17,266 nucleotides of DNA from a bacterium UBP6_UBA1196 (GTDB lineage Bacteria > UBP6 > UBA1177). The stretch is taken from NCBI GenBank assembly GCA_002310035.1, contig DBYC01000075.1, positions 1 to 17,266 on the forward strand. The letters run 5' to 3'. Below the pieces are notes generated by a model. The model was not told the origin of the DNA, made no database searches, and saw only the letters and a program-made list of their open reading frames with translations. Shown here one piece after another: positions 1-8,575 of this stretch (its first letter is position 1; every line of letters starts with the position of its first letter). The position numbers and the translations under genes are program-made.

Positions 1-597
<597 letters not shown>

Positions 598-612
598 CAA
601 TAAAGAGGTTGC

Positions 613-1929
613 ATGAACGATCGAAGCAAGGAAACTTTTCTCGGGCACCCGAAAGGGCTGTTCGTGCTTTTTTTCACCGAGCTCTGGGAGCGTTTTTCGT
701 TCTACGGGATGAAGGCGATCCTCGTGCTTTACATGGTCGCGTCGGTGCAGGACGGCGGCCTCGGCTGGAGCGATGCGAAAGGGCTCGCGATTTTGGGCTA
801 CTACCAGCTTTTAGTCTACCTGATGTCAGTTCCCGGCGGTTTTGTGGCCGATAAAATACTCGGACAGCGCAAAAGCGTTTTCCTTGGCGGACTTCTTCTC
901 TGCGCAGGGCACTTTCTGCTGGCTTATCCGCCGGTATGGGCGTTCTACGGCGCGCTCGGCCTTATAATTTTAGGTGTCGGACTTCTCAAACCCAACATTT
1001 CGACTATGGTCGGAGAGCTTTATCCTGACGGAGACCCGAGAAAGGACGCGGGTTTCACGATCTTCTACATGGGTATCAACGTCGGTGCTTTCGCAGCAGG
1101 GATCGCAGTCGGATGGCTTGCATACAAATACGGCTGGCACTGGGGATTCGGTCTTGCCGGAGTCGGAATGCTCGTCGGTCAGGCAGTATATGCCTACGGT
1201 CAGAGATATCTCGGAACTGCCGGACAGCTTAAGACCAAGGCGGAAAGCGGCGCAGTTGCCGAAAAACAGCCTCTCACCGCGCTTGAAAAGAGAAAGATCG
1301 GACTTGTTCTTTTTTCGTTTTTCATAGTCATCATCTTCTGGGCTGCTTACGAACAGGCTGGCGGACTTCTCAACCTCTACACCGACCGCTACACTGAGCG
1401 CAACGTCCTCGGATTCGAAGTCCCGACGGCGTGGTTCCAGTCGCTCAACCCGCTTTACATCATGATCTTCGCCCCTGTCGTTGCTGCTTTCTGGGTATTT
1501 CTCGCAAAACACAAAAAGGAGCCTTCGGCGATAATGAAGATGGGACTCGGAACAGTCATTTTGGGTATCGGATTCATCTTCATGGTCGGAGCTTCGCTTG
1601 AAAGAGGCGGCGACGAAGCGGCGAAAAGCAGCGCTCTCTGGCTCTGCATGGCCTATTTCTTCAACACAATAGGCGAACTCGCGCTTTCACCGGTCTCGCT
1701 TTCTTTCATCACGAACATGGCTCCGAAACGGATGACTTCCCAGATCATGGGCTGGTATTTCGCAGTTACCGGCGTTGCTGCATGGCTCGCTTCGAAAATA
1801 GGGACTCTCGCCGATGTTCTCGGCGAACTTTCGGTCTTCACTCTCATCGCGGCATTCACGATAGTACTGGGTGCACTTTTGATGGTCATCTCTCCCAAAA
1901 TCAACAAAATTGCAAATATTTCGGAATAG
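613..1929 (+). CDS. POT/PTR-family proton-dependent oligopeptide transporter
   Basis: Inner-membrane major-facilitator protein expected to import di- and tripeptides with protons. The family signature ExxERFxxYG is seen near residues 23-32 (E23, E26, R27), followed by a GLLKPNISTMVGELY segment like the second PTR2 signature and a late NTIGELALSPVSLSF helix. Hydrophobic segments run along the whole 438 residues, somewhat shorter than the usual 460-500, as in compact bacterial members. The ATG has the ribosome site AAAGAGG 4 nt upstream (602-608). It follows guaB closely and is convergent with the lipoprotein gene, with only 17 nt between stop codons and no visible hairpin terminator. Substrate range cannot be read from the sequence. 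Confidence 0.93.
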   Translation: MNDRSKETFLGHPKGLFVLFFTELWERFSFYGMKAILVLYMVASVQDGGLGWSDAKGLAILGYYQLLVYLMSVPGGFVADKILGQRKSVFLGGLLLCAGHFLLAYPPVWAFYGALGLIILGVGLLKPNISTMVGELYPDGDPRKDAGFTIFYMGINVGAFAAGIAVGWLAYKYGWHWGFGLAGVGMLVGQAVYAYGQRYLGTAGQLKTKAESGAVAEKQPLTALEKRKIGLVLFSFFIVIIFWAAYEQAGGLLNLYTDRYTERNVLGFEVPTAWFQSLNPLYIMIFAPVVAAFWVFLAKHKKEPSAIMKMGLGTVILGIGFIFMVGASLERGGDEAAKSSALWLCMAYFFNTIGELALSPVSLSFITNMAPKRMTSQIMGWYFAVTGVAAWLASKIGTLADVLGELSVFTLIAAFTIVLGALLMVISPKINKIANISE

Positions 1930-1946
1930 TTGAACCAGATTTTTGA

Positions 1947-4445
1947 TTAATCAACGTCGAGACCGCCTTCAAGTCTGATCTTGCTTTTCAGATCGATGAT
2001 CGGCCATTTTACGCCGTTTGCGTCGGTGTAAGTCGTCCATGTGCGGTAGTCGTCCGCATAAGGCAGATTCGGTGAAGCCGTTCCGCCCACTTCGATAACG
2101 CCTATGTTGTAGCGCAGACGGTCGAAAAGCGCTGGAGCATGATTTTCATCGATTGTTTCGATAAAATGATCCTTTGAATCGTCGTATCTAAGGTTCGATG
2201 CGTCGATAAGCGTGTTGCCTGACATGGAACCTACACGCTTTACCAGAGATTCGTCCTTGTCGGGCAGAGTTTTGGGATTCCAGTAGTTTTCAAAGAATTT
2301 TGTATCTGATGCGTAACCGGCAAGAGTACCTTCTTTTACCTTCGTGCAGTTTTCCATCTCGCAGCGGATCACCATGTTGTTGTATGTGTTTACAACGGTT
2401 GTGTTTGTCGATGCATAACCTATGATTCCACCTGCATGAACGGTTATGCTGTTTGTTGAAGAAGAATTCATACTGATTTCTCCAGAAGCCGATGCATTGG
2501 CTATTTTCGTGTTAGATCCGTAGCCTGCAATTCCGCCTGCGTAGTTAAGAGAGCCTTCGATTATTCCGATAAAACCGTTGAATGAAACGCTTCTCAGGGA
2601 ACTGTAAGAATCTGTGCCGATTATTCCTCCTGCCTGACAATATGCAGAACTTGTTTTGAAATGCTCGCAGAAGATATCTGAATCTGAGACTGCGCCGCTT
2701 ACTACGGATGGAGCACTGGAGGAATGCTTGGTGTATCCGACGATTCCGCCTGCGAAGTTGTTTACTGAAGAATCTGCATCAGTATTATTGAAAGCATATA
2801 CCGTTCCGGAACTTTTTGCATTTCTTATCGAAATTCCACCTATGTCGGATGTCCCGATGATGGTATTATCTGTTGTCAGGATATAGTTGCCGCTACTGTC
2901 AGATGTCTCGATTTTTGTAGTACAGCCGAGTATTCCCCCTGCCGCAGAAGCTGTCAGTGCTGCAGCTGACGAAGCTTCGACATTAGCGTTGACCTCGGCA
3001 TTTTCGATACTGGCGTTGTCTTCAAGAAATCCTGCGATTCCTCCTGCGCAGTTAATTACGTAATTAGTCACACCTAAGTTCAAGCGGGTTGTAACGCTTG
3101 AAGAGAATTTTGTATTTTTTATCCGGGATTTTAATCCGAATCCTACAATACCGCCCGCTATCGCCTTCGATTTAGTTAGGGCAGCTTCAGCCGAAACTGT
3201 TCCGTAAACAGATATATCCGAAATTTCATCGTCATTCGATTTTCCGACGATACCGCCTGCGATTGCCGAATATTCGCTGGATGATTTATTGTTCGCATAA
3301 ACTTTTGAAGTCGATACGATGTTTTTAAAAGTCGAATTTTCGGAATTCGGCGTAACGGCACCGGCAAGAACATTTCCGCGCACCGTGAGTCCGATATTCA
3401 GATTGGCTACCTTTGCGTTCTCTGTTTTCACGAATAAACCGCAGTTCCGATAAGTGCCGCAGGACAAGTTGCCTCTGATTTTTTTATTGTTGCCGTCAAA
3501 CACTCCGCTGAATGTTGAGCTGTTATTCAGCCGTATCCAGTTTTTCTGTGTTCCCAGATCAATATCAGTTTTCAGAACGGTAACATTCGGAAGGTCTGAA
3601 GCTCCTGTTTCCTCGATGTATTCTGCGATGTTGTTGTTGCCGATTATGAAACCGCAGAAATCATCCGTGCTGCTGGTCGCAGGGTCGAGAGTCTCTTCAA
3701 GATACTTGCTTTTCGCATAGCCGCACTTGCAGTCGTCGCGGCTGTCGTATTTGTAAGGATCTTTTGCAAGACTGCAGATAGATTTGGTATCTTTGCATAC
3801 TTCTTGATTTTTGCATTTGTCCGATTTGCATGCCTCGGTCCCGCCTTTTTCGTCGATGAGCTTGAAACATGCCGCTTCTTCGGAGCTTACTTCGCCGAGT
3901 TTGCAGAAACGGTATTCCTGGCATTCAGGATCCTTGCAGTCGGCGTAACCGTCGCCGTCGTTGTCCTTGCCGTCTTTGCATGCAGCAACGGTTCCTTCGC
4001 CTGAAGCTCCGCCGAAATCGCAGAATACGAATTCCTGGCATTCCTTTACGGAGCAGTCCATCTTGACGCCGTTCAGAGTCGATTTGTTTTTGCACGCTTT
4101 TTCAATTTCAGCCTTCCCAAGATTGCTTCCGGAATCACCGCTGTCGCCGGAGTCGCCGCTGTCGCCTGAATCGGTTGAGCTGTCGCCTGAATCGTCGGAA
4201 CTGTCACCTGAATCAGCCGAGCTGTCACCTGAATCGGCTGAGCTGTCACCTGAATCAGCCGAGCTGTCACCTGAATCGGTAACATCGTCATCAGATTCTG
4301 AGTCGGTGCTGTCATTGTCCGTTGCTGAATCAATGTCATCAAACGATTCGTCCGAATCCGGCTGTTCGTCATTTTTTGAACCGCCGCCGCAGCTCACAAT
4401 CAGAAACAGTGAACATAACGCAATGCATAGAAAGAATTTTTTCAT
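1947..4445 (-). CDS. Large surface lipoprotein: Asp/Ser repeat, Cys-rich segment, GLUG-repeat beta-helix
   Basis: A predicted 832-residue lipoprotein. The start at 4445 is chosen because it has AGGAGA just upstream and begins a clean signal peptide ending in lipobox IVSC (Cys19); the open frame extends 38 codons upstream, but those are the untranslated leader. After the lipid anchor come an Asp/Ser/Gly-rich linker (about 20-107) with 7-residue repeats, and a Cys-rich segment (about 110-255) containing the calcium-loop-like motif CKDGKDNDGDGYADCKDPEC. Next is a long region (about 290-730) with at least eight AGGI(V/I/A/L)G repeats spaced 25-60 residues apart, the pattern of GLUG motifs in right-handed beta-helices. 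A short C-terminal domain follows. The form suggests a surface adhesin or matrix-binding protein, but no function is proven. It has its own promoter (4491-4518). Confidence 0.85.
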   Translation of the reverse strand: MKKFFLCIALCSLFLIVSCGGGSKNDEQPDSDESFDDIDSATDNDSTDSESDDDVTDSGDSSADSGDSSADSGDSSADSGDSSDDSGDSSTDSGDSGDSGDSGDSGSNLGKAEIEKACKNKSTLNGVKMDCSVKECQEFVFCDFGGASGEGTVAACKDGKDNDGDGYADCKDPECQEYRFCKLGEVSSEEAACFKLIDEKGGTEACKSDKCKNQEVCKDTKSICSLAKDPYKYDSRDDCKCGYAKSKYLEETLDPATSSTDDFCGFIIGNNNIAEYIEETGASDLPNVTVLKTDIDLGTQKNWIRLNNSSTFSGVFDGNNKKIRGNLSCGTYRNCGLFVKTENAKVANLNIGLTVRGNVLAGAVTPNSENSTFKNIVSTSKVYANNKSSSEYSAIAGGIVGKSNDDEISDISVYGTVSAEAALTKSKAIAGGIVGFGLKSRIKNTKFSSSVTTRLNLGVTNYVINCAGGIAGFLEDNASIENAEVNANVEASSAAALTASAAGGILGCTTKIETSDSSGNYILTTDNTIIGTSDIGGISIRNAKSSGTVYAFNNTDADSSVNNFAGGIVGYTKHSSSAPSVVSGAVSDSDIFCEHFKTSSAYCQAGGIIGTDSYSSLRSVSFNGFIGIIEGSLNYAGGIAGYGSNTKIANASASGEISMNSSSTNSITVHAGGIIGYASTNTTVVNTYNNMVIRCEMENCTKVKEGTLAGYASDTKFFENYWNPKTLPDKDESLVKRVGSMSGNTLIDASNLRYDDSKDHFIETIDENHAPALFDRLRYNIGVIEVGGTASPNLPYADDYRTWTTYTDANGVKWPIIDLKSKIRLEGGLDVD
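4159..4284 (-). repeat. Six tandem 21-bp units coding the Asp/Ser linker
   Basis: Six head-to-tail 21-bp units begin at 4159, 4180, 4201, 4222, 4243 and 4264, and encode the 7-residue period GDSSADS of the lipoprotein linker. Units three and five are identical and units four and six share their distinguishing third-position bases up to the end of the array, which indicates duplication of a 42-bp pair rather than single units. Because 21 is a multiple of three, gain or loss of units keeps the frame, so the linker can change length without inactivating the protein. A shorter SGD run (4125-4158) continues the array. Confidence 0.9.
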
Positions 4446-4490
4446 AACTTTCTCCTCAAAAAAATGATAAAACATCACAAAAAACAAAAA

Positions 4491-4518
4491 ATTATAAAAT
4501 TTCATGGAATAAATGCAA
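4491..4518 (-). promoter_or_regulatory. Sigma-70-type promoter of the GLUG lipoprotein gene
   Basis: On the minus strand TTGCAT (4513-4518) is followed after 16 nt by a perfect TATAAT (4491-4496). It lies in the 74-nt gap between the nupC stop and the lipoprotein start, giving an AT-rich leader of about 40 nt before AGGAGA and the ATG. It suggests the lipoprotein can be transcribed independently of the long operon upstream. Confidence 0.65.
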
Positions 4519-4519
4519 T

Positions 4520-5713
4520 TTAAACCAGTATTCCGGCAATATTTGCGGTTAGAAGACATGCGAATGTACCGGCGATAAGCGCTTTTATGCCAAGCGATGC
4601 GATTTCGCTCCGTCTTTCGGGAACCATTGCCCCGATGCCGCCGAGAAGGATCGCGATAGAGCCGAAATTAGAAAATCCGCAAAGCGCGTAAATTGAAATT
4701 ATCGTGCTTCTTTCCGAAAGCATCGTCGCCGTGTCGGCGTTCATTTTTGCAAGTGAACTGTATGCTATGAACTCGTTGAGAACGGTTTTCTGCCCGAGAA
4801 GGGTCCCGACCTGCGATGTCTCTTCCCACGGAACACCCATGAGAAACGCGAGAGGCTTGAAAATCAGCCCGAGGACATCTTCGATCGAAGTGCCGAAAAG
4901 GGAAAAAATGTAGTTGAACATCGCGACGAATGCGATGAAAGCGATGAGCATGGCCGCAACGTTTATCGCAAGGAAAATGCCTTCGCTCGCTCCTCTTGCC
5001 GCGGCGTCAAGAGCATTTCTGTCTGTTACTTCGATCTTGATCCCGCTCTGCGTGGCAGTCTGAGGCGTTCCTGTTTCAGGCACCATGATTTTTGCCATGA
5101 CTATGGCTGCCGGCGCGCTCATGACGCTTGCCGCGATCAGGTGCCCGGCATCGATCCCCATTTGGATATAAGCCGCGAGAACTCCGCCCGCGACAGTTGC
5201 AAGACCGCCTGTCATAAGGCACATGAGTTCGCTTCTCGTCATAGTTTTGATGTAAGGTTTGACGATAAGCGGGGCTTCAGTCTGCCCGATGAAGATGTTT
5301 GCCGCAGCCGAAAGGCTTTCCGCACCGCTTGTTTTAAGAAGTTTCATAAAAACCCACGCGAAGATCCTGACGAAAAACTGGAGGATCCCGAAGTAGTAGA
5401 GAACTGCGAAAAACGACGAGAAAAAAATGATCGTCGGCAACACTGAAAGGGCAAACGAGAATTTGTCGAGAAGCCCGCCGAATACGAACTGCGAGCCTTC
5501 AGTCGTGAAGCTCGTGATCTTCGTGAAACATTTGTTGAGGAAATCGAAAATGGTTTTTCCGGGCGAGGTTTTGAGGACGAAAAAGGCGAAAACGAACTGG
5601 ATCAGCAGACCGTAAACGACGAGCCTGAAGTTGATTTTTTTCCTGTTTTCGCTGAGCAGCCACGCCACGAGGACGAAAACTCCTATTCCGAGAAAACTGA
5701 TTAAACGGTACAT
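4520..5713 (-). CDS. nupC: Concentrative nucleoside transporter (NupC/CNT family)
   Basis: Inner-membrane importer of nucleosides driven by a sodium or proton gradient. At 397 residues it has the usual length for bacterial CNT proteins. The substrate-site motifs known from the Vibrio cholerae structure are present: GQTEAPL at 143-149 (base-binding Gln, Thr and Glu), NEFIAY at 313-318 (ribose-binding Glu), and GFSNFGS at 346-352 (Asn349 and Ser352). The GAESLSAAANIF segment before them is also typical. The start has AGGAGA 7 nt upstream. The ROK kinase stop codon lies 9 nt before this start, next to the ribosome site, so the pair is almost certainly co-transcribed and possibly translationally coupled. 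Together they suggest uptake and use of nucleosides and their sugars; the exact link is an inference. No terminator is visible after it. Confidence 0.93.
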   Translation of the reverse strand: MYRLISFLGIGVFVLVAWLLSENRKKINFRLVVYGLLIQFVFAFFVLKTSPGKTIFDFLNKCFTKITSFTTEGSQFVFGGLLDKFSFALSVLPTIIFFSSFFAVLYYFGILQFFVRIFAWVFMKLLKTSGAESLSAAANIFIGQTEAPLIVKPYIKTMTRSELMCLMTGGLATVAGGVLAAYIQMGIDAGHLIAASVMSAPAAIVMAKIMVPETGTPQTATQSGIKIEVTDRNALDAAARGASEGIFLAINVAAMLIAFIAFVAMFNYIFSLFGTSIEDVLGLIFKPLAFLMGVPWEETSQVGTLLGQKTVLNEFIAYSSLAKMNADTATMLSERSTIISIYALCGFSNFGSIAILLGGIGAMVPERRSEIASLGIKALIAGTFACLLTANIAGILV

Positions 5714-5722
5714 TTTTTTCTC

Positions 5723-6604
5723 CTAATCAAAAAGCAGTTCGACCGCGCCGATCGCACCTGAATCAGTGTGGAGCGCGGCGGGAACTATTTTCACGTTTTT
5801 TGCCGCTATTGAAAAAGCTTTGGCCGCAACTTTTTCCCGGATCGGGTCAAGGATCAGGTCTCCGAGCTGAGAGACTCCGCCGCCGACAACGATTATCTGC
5901 GGGTTTAGAAGGGTCGCGACATTCGCTAAAAATGTTCCGATCCCGTCGGTTAAATATTCGACGGCTTTTTTTGCCCCAGGATCATTTTTTTCAACAAGTT
6001 CAGTGAGTTGTGTTGTCGGAAGTCCAAAAAGCCTTTCTATCGCCGGGCCTGCGAATTTCTGTTCCAGGATCGATCCGTCGAGCAGTTTCATCTGCCCGAA
6101 TTCGCCAGCCGCGCCGTCCGCTCCATGGTAAATTTTTCCGTCGATGATTATTGCCGATCCGATCCCTGTGCTTACCGTGATGTAAAAAACATGACGGAAA
6201 CCTTTTGCCGCTCCAAGCCTTGTCTCTGCAAGCCCGGCGACACGGGCGTCGTTTTCGACAAAAACGGGAACATCAAGGCGTTCGCTTATGATTTTTCTCA
6301 CTTCGATATTTTTCCATCCGGCAAGGTTCGGGCAGTCATAAACAAGACCTTTTTCGTAGTTGACCGGCCCCGGAACGCCGATCCCGATCCCGGAAAGAGA
6401 TCCAGGTGTGATCCCGCATTCTTTGCATGAAATATCCAATGATTTAAAAATGTTGTCTAAAACTGCATCGACTCCGCGCGTAGCCTCTGTCGGAATTTTT
6501 GTCTTAGCCAAGACCTTTTTTTCAGAATCGGTCACGACCGTCAGAATTTTCGTTCCGCCGAGATCAACTCCGGCGAAAAAACCTTTTTTTATTGGATCAC
6601 TCAT
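5723..6604 (-). CDS. ROK-family sugar kinase lacking the zinc-binding motif
   Basis: A predicted ATP-dependent hexose or amino-sugar kinase of 293 residues. Visible are the first phosphate loop DLGGTK (14-19), GIGVPGPV (74-81), the catalytic base in VENDA (Asp119), the second phosphate loop STGIGSAIIIDG (145-156) and the adenosine-site VVGGGVS (239-245). Most ROK kinases carry a sugar-contacting GH(M/V) and a CxCGxxGCxE zinc knuckle after the GEFG segment. Here the sequence is GEFGQM (167-172) followed directly by a short loop with no cysteines, so both the His and the zinc ligands are gone. It is enzyme-like, with no N-terminal DNA-binding domain, so a repressor role is unlikely. Its substrate is unknown. 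It lies 41 nt after an exported protein and 9 nt before nupC. Confidence 0.88.
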   Translation of the reverse strand: MSDPIKKGFFAGVDLGGTKILTVVTDSEKKVLAKTKIPTEATRGVDAVLDNIFKSLDISCKECGITPGSLSGIGIGVPGPVNYEKGLVYDCPNLAGWKNIEVRKIISERLDVPVFVENDARVAGLAETRLGAAKGFRHVFYITVSTGIGSAIIIDGKIYHGADGAAGEFGQMKLLDGSILEQKFAGPAIERLFGLPTTQLTELVEKNDPGAKKAVEYLTDGIGTFLANVATLLNPQIIVVGGGVSQLGDLILDPIREKVAAKAFSIAAKNVKIVPAALHTDSGAIGAVELLFD

Positions 6605-6645
6605 CTCTCACCCCACAAAAAATACGATGAAATTTAAGACTTATT

Positions 6646-7641
6646 TTATTTCTTTTCAATAAAAAACGCGGGAATTTCGCGGTTTATGAGAGCTTGGATT
6701 TTCGCGGCATCTTCGGATGCCAGTTTCTTTGAGAAAATAACGAGATTTGCTTCAAGTTTTCCGGTCGAAAAGACAATTTCCAGTTCGTAACTGCTGCTTT
6801 TTGAAACTATCGCAGCTTTTTGCTGCAACTCATGAGAAAATAAAGAGATCTTGTATATTCCGTAGTCGTTTTCCCTGTCGCCGGAATACTCGAATTTAGG
6901 GAATTTCACCCCTTTCAAGCCGGTTCCCTTGATTTTCAGAACACCGTGATTTTCAGTCAAAAGTTCAGACGAAGCCGCTTTAAGCTCAAGCTGCCCTAAA
7001 AGTTCTTTTTGCGAAAAAGACAAGTATTTTTCAGATATTAAATTAATTTCAAAAGCACCGTCACCCTTTATGGAAAAGTCGAAAAGTTCGCGCAGAGGCA
7101 GAACTTTCTCCCAGTTTCCGTTTGAGTAAACAAATTCGGGATAAACCGCTTTGCCGGAAGCATCCAGATACAGACCGAACTCGTTTTTTTTAAGAATTTC
7201 TCCGTTTATGCCGCTCATTTCCTCAAATTTTGCAGTCGAATCATAAAAAAGGAGCGTTTCAGGCGTTTCGATGTGCTTCCAGTTTTCGGGAAGAGTCACC
7301 GGAATATGCCTGTTTTCAACAGCAAAAACTTTTTTTGAAGGAAAGAACTGGACCGAGCGAGAACAAAGTTTGTTGTTCTTGAAGAAGAACTCAATTCCTT
7401 CAAACGGTTTTGTGCAGTCAAGCCCCTCGACGATCGCAACATCTTTTTCAACAAGAAGATTCTGCCCTTCATTTGAAATACAACTTCCGAATTTTGCTAA
7501 ATATTTTTGTTTTAAGGAATCATCTTCCGGAGAGAGGGATATTGAATTATAAAAATCTTCTTCCAAATCCATTGACCGGCAAACAGGATTTTCTGCTGAA
7601 ACTGCGAGAAATAACGCGAATAAAAGCGAGAACACTACCAA
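6646..7641 (-). CDS. Exported protein of unknown function, coupled to rplS
   Basis: I do not recognise this 331-residue protein. It starts with a hydrophobic stretch (about residues 2-14) ending VSA|EN, which reads as a signal peptide though without the usual Lys or Arg at its start. The rest is a mixed, Lys- and Glu-rich soluble sequence with aromatic beta-type segments, so it is probably periplasmic or surface. The frame has no ATG: a stop at 7660-7662 limits it, leaving TTG at 7641 (inside the last rplS codons) or GTG at 7635, whose first base is shared with the rplS TAG. No Shine-Dalgarno site is visible, so reinitiation by ribosomes finishing rplS is the likely mode. It is followed after 41 nt by the ROK kinase gene. 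Confidence 0.65.
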   Translation of the reverse strand: MVVFSLLFALFLAVSAENPVCRSMDLEEDFYNSISLSPEDDSLKQKYLAKFGSCISNEGQNLLVEKDVAIVEGLDCTKPFEGIEFFFKNNKLCSRSVQFFPSKKVFAVENRHIPVTLPENWKHIETPETLLFYDSTAKFEEMSGINGEILKKNEFGLYLDASGKAVYPEFVYSNGNWEKVLPLRELFDFSIKGDGAFEINLISEKYLSFSQKELLGQLELKAASSELLTENHGVLKIKGTGLKGVKFPKFEYSGDRENDYGIYKISLFSHELQQKAAIVSKSSSYELEIVFSTGKLEANLVIFSKKLASEDAAKIQALINREIPAFFIEKK

Positions 7642-7994
7642 ACGTTTTTCGGTTTGATTCTAGCTGCGTTGCCTTTACGAAGTCTCTGATAGTAAAGTTT
7701 GCTTCTGCGGACGAGACCTCTGTTTACAAGTTCTATCTTTTCAATCATCGGGGAGTGAAGCGGGAAAATCTTCTCAACGCCGTAACCGCCCGAGAATTTT
7801 CTGACTGTTATTGTCGTTCTGTTGTTGTCTCTGCCGTTTTTGATTGCGATGACATCGCCTTTGAAAATCTGGATACGAACTTTTTCACCTTCGATGATAC
7901 GGGTGTGAACTTCGATTTTATCTCCCGGTTTTACATAGTAATGATCAATTCTTCTCTGCTGATTTTCAAGTTTTTGAATAATGTTGGTCGTCAT
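7635..7994 (-). CDS. rplS: 50S ribosomal protein L19
   Basis: A large-subunit ribosomal protein at the interface with the 30S subunit. The 119-residue product has the family sequence throughout: PGDKIEVHTRIIEGEKVRIQ, the FKGDVIA turn, TITVRKFSGGYGVEKIFPLHSP, and the basic C-terminus RSKLYYQRLR. The start is the ATG at 7994, preceded by GGAGGAG 5 nt upstream; the frame can be read five codons further to a TTG, but that covers the ribosome site itself. It lies 32 nt after the RNA methyltransferase, in the common trmD-rplS neighbourhood, and its TAG stop is shared with the next gene's possible GTG start. Confidence 0.97.
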   Translation of the reverse strand: MTTNIIQKLENQQRRIDHYYVKPGDKIEVHTRIIEGEKVRIQIFKGDVIAIKNGRDNNRTTITVRKFSGGYGVEKIFPLHSPMIEKIELVNRGLVRRSKLYYQRLRKGNAARIKPKNVW

Positions 7995-8026
7995 TTTTAT
8001 CTCCTCCAAAAAAACGCGGCGGTATA

Positions 8027-8575
8027 TTAGTCACTTAAAGACAATCTGTCAATAAAAATCGACACCGCACTTCTCACACTAAGGTGGTTATAGCCTGTTT
8101 TTATGTCTATTGGTTCCAATAAAAAATCCAATGAATTCAAAAAGTTATCTTCCATTCCTCCAGCCGTGCCGAAGAGTATCAGGACTGGTTTATTTTTTTC
8201 TTTTTTCAGCTGCTTTATCGTTATGAAATTTTCTTTTTTCCTTGCAGTCGTTCCGACAGTCACCGGTTTTTCGCCGCAGCGCTCTTCGATTTCCTTTTTC
8301 GCTTCGTCCAGACTTGAAACGATCTTCAGGACCTGCAGGGCTTTGAAGCGGTCGGGATTGTATTCCTTCCCTTCTCCCTGAGTCCAGTGGGAAGCAAGCT
8401 GAGTCGCGATCGCGCGCATTTTTTCGTCGGGATGGATCACGAAATATCCGCCAAGGCCGTAAGTTGCGCATACTCTCGCAATGTCGTGAAGGTCAAGGTT
8501 GGTTATTGATGAAGTAATTGCCGCGCCGTTACGCAAAACGGGGCTGTGGATAAGTCCGATATAAAAATTTTTCAT
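8027..8575 (-). CDS. SPOUT-type RNA methyltransferase (COG4752 / Methyltrn_RNA_4 family)
   Basis: A predicted S-adenosylmethionine-dependent RNA methyltransferase of 182 residues with the alpha/beta trefoil knot of the SPOUT superfamily. The knot motifs are visible: LILFGTAGGMED (132-143) and YNHLSVRSAVSIFIDRL (162-178), matching the LFGTGxG...YNHLSVR pattern of this family, which often sits between trmD and rplS in deltaproteobacteria and Aquificae. The substrate is not known to me; the neighbourhood argues for tRNA or rRNA. Its ATG overlaps the trmD stop (ATGA, 8572-8575), implying translational coupling. Confidence 0.88.
   Translation of the reverse strand: MKNFYIGLIHSPVLRNGAAITSSITNLDLHDIARVCATYGLGGYFVIHPDEKMRAIATQLASHWTQGEGKEYNPDRFKALQVLKIVSSLDEAKKEIEERCGEKPVTVGTTARKKENFITIKQLKKEKNKPVLILFGTAGGMEDNFLNSLDFLLEPIDIKTGYNHLSVRSAVSIFIDRLSLSD

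Noticed and set aside
970..1512. 180-codon minus-strand ORF inside the peptide transporter gene
   Set aside because: It has charged, low-similarity content, while the plus frame shows membrane segments and POT motifs.
1930..1946. Terminator between the convergent peptide transporter and lipoprotein genes
   Set aside because: Only 17 nt separate the stops and no stem with a T-run is visible there.
4159..4284. Regular repeats as a possible CRISPR array
   Set aside because: Units are contiguous without unique spacers and encode a protein repeat in frame.
3961..4467. Long plus-strand ORF across the repeat with SPESAEL periods
   Set aside because: It is the mirror reading of the Asp/Ser repeat; the minus-strand frame has a signal peptide, ribosome site and a domain-bearing protein.
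7410..8030. 206-codon plus-strand ORF opposite rplS
   Set aside because: It covers L19, a certain gene, and reads as its shadow.
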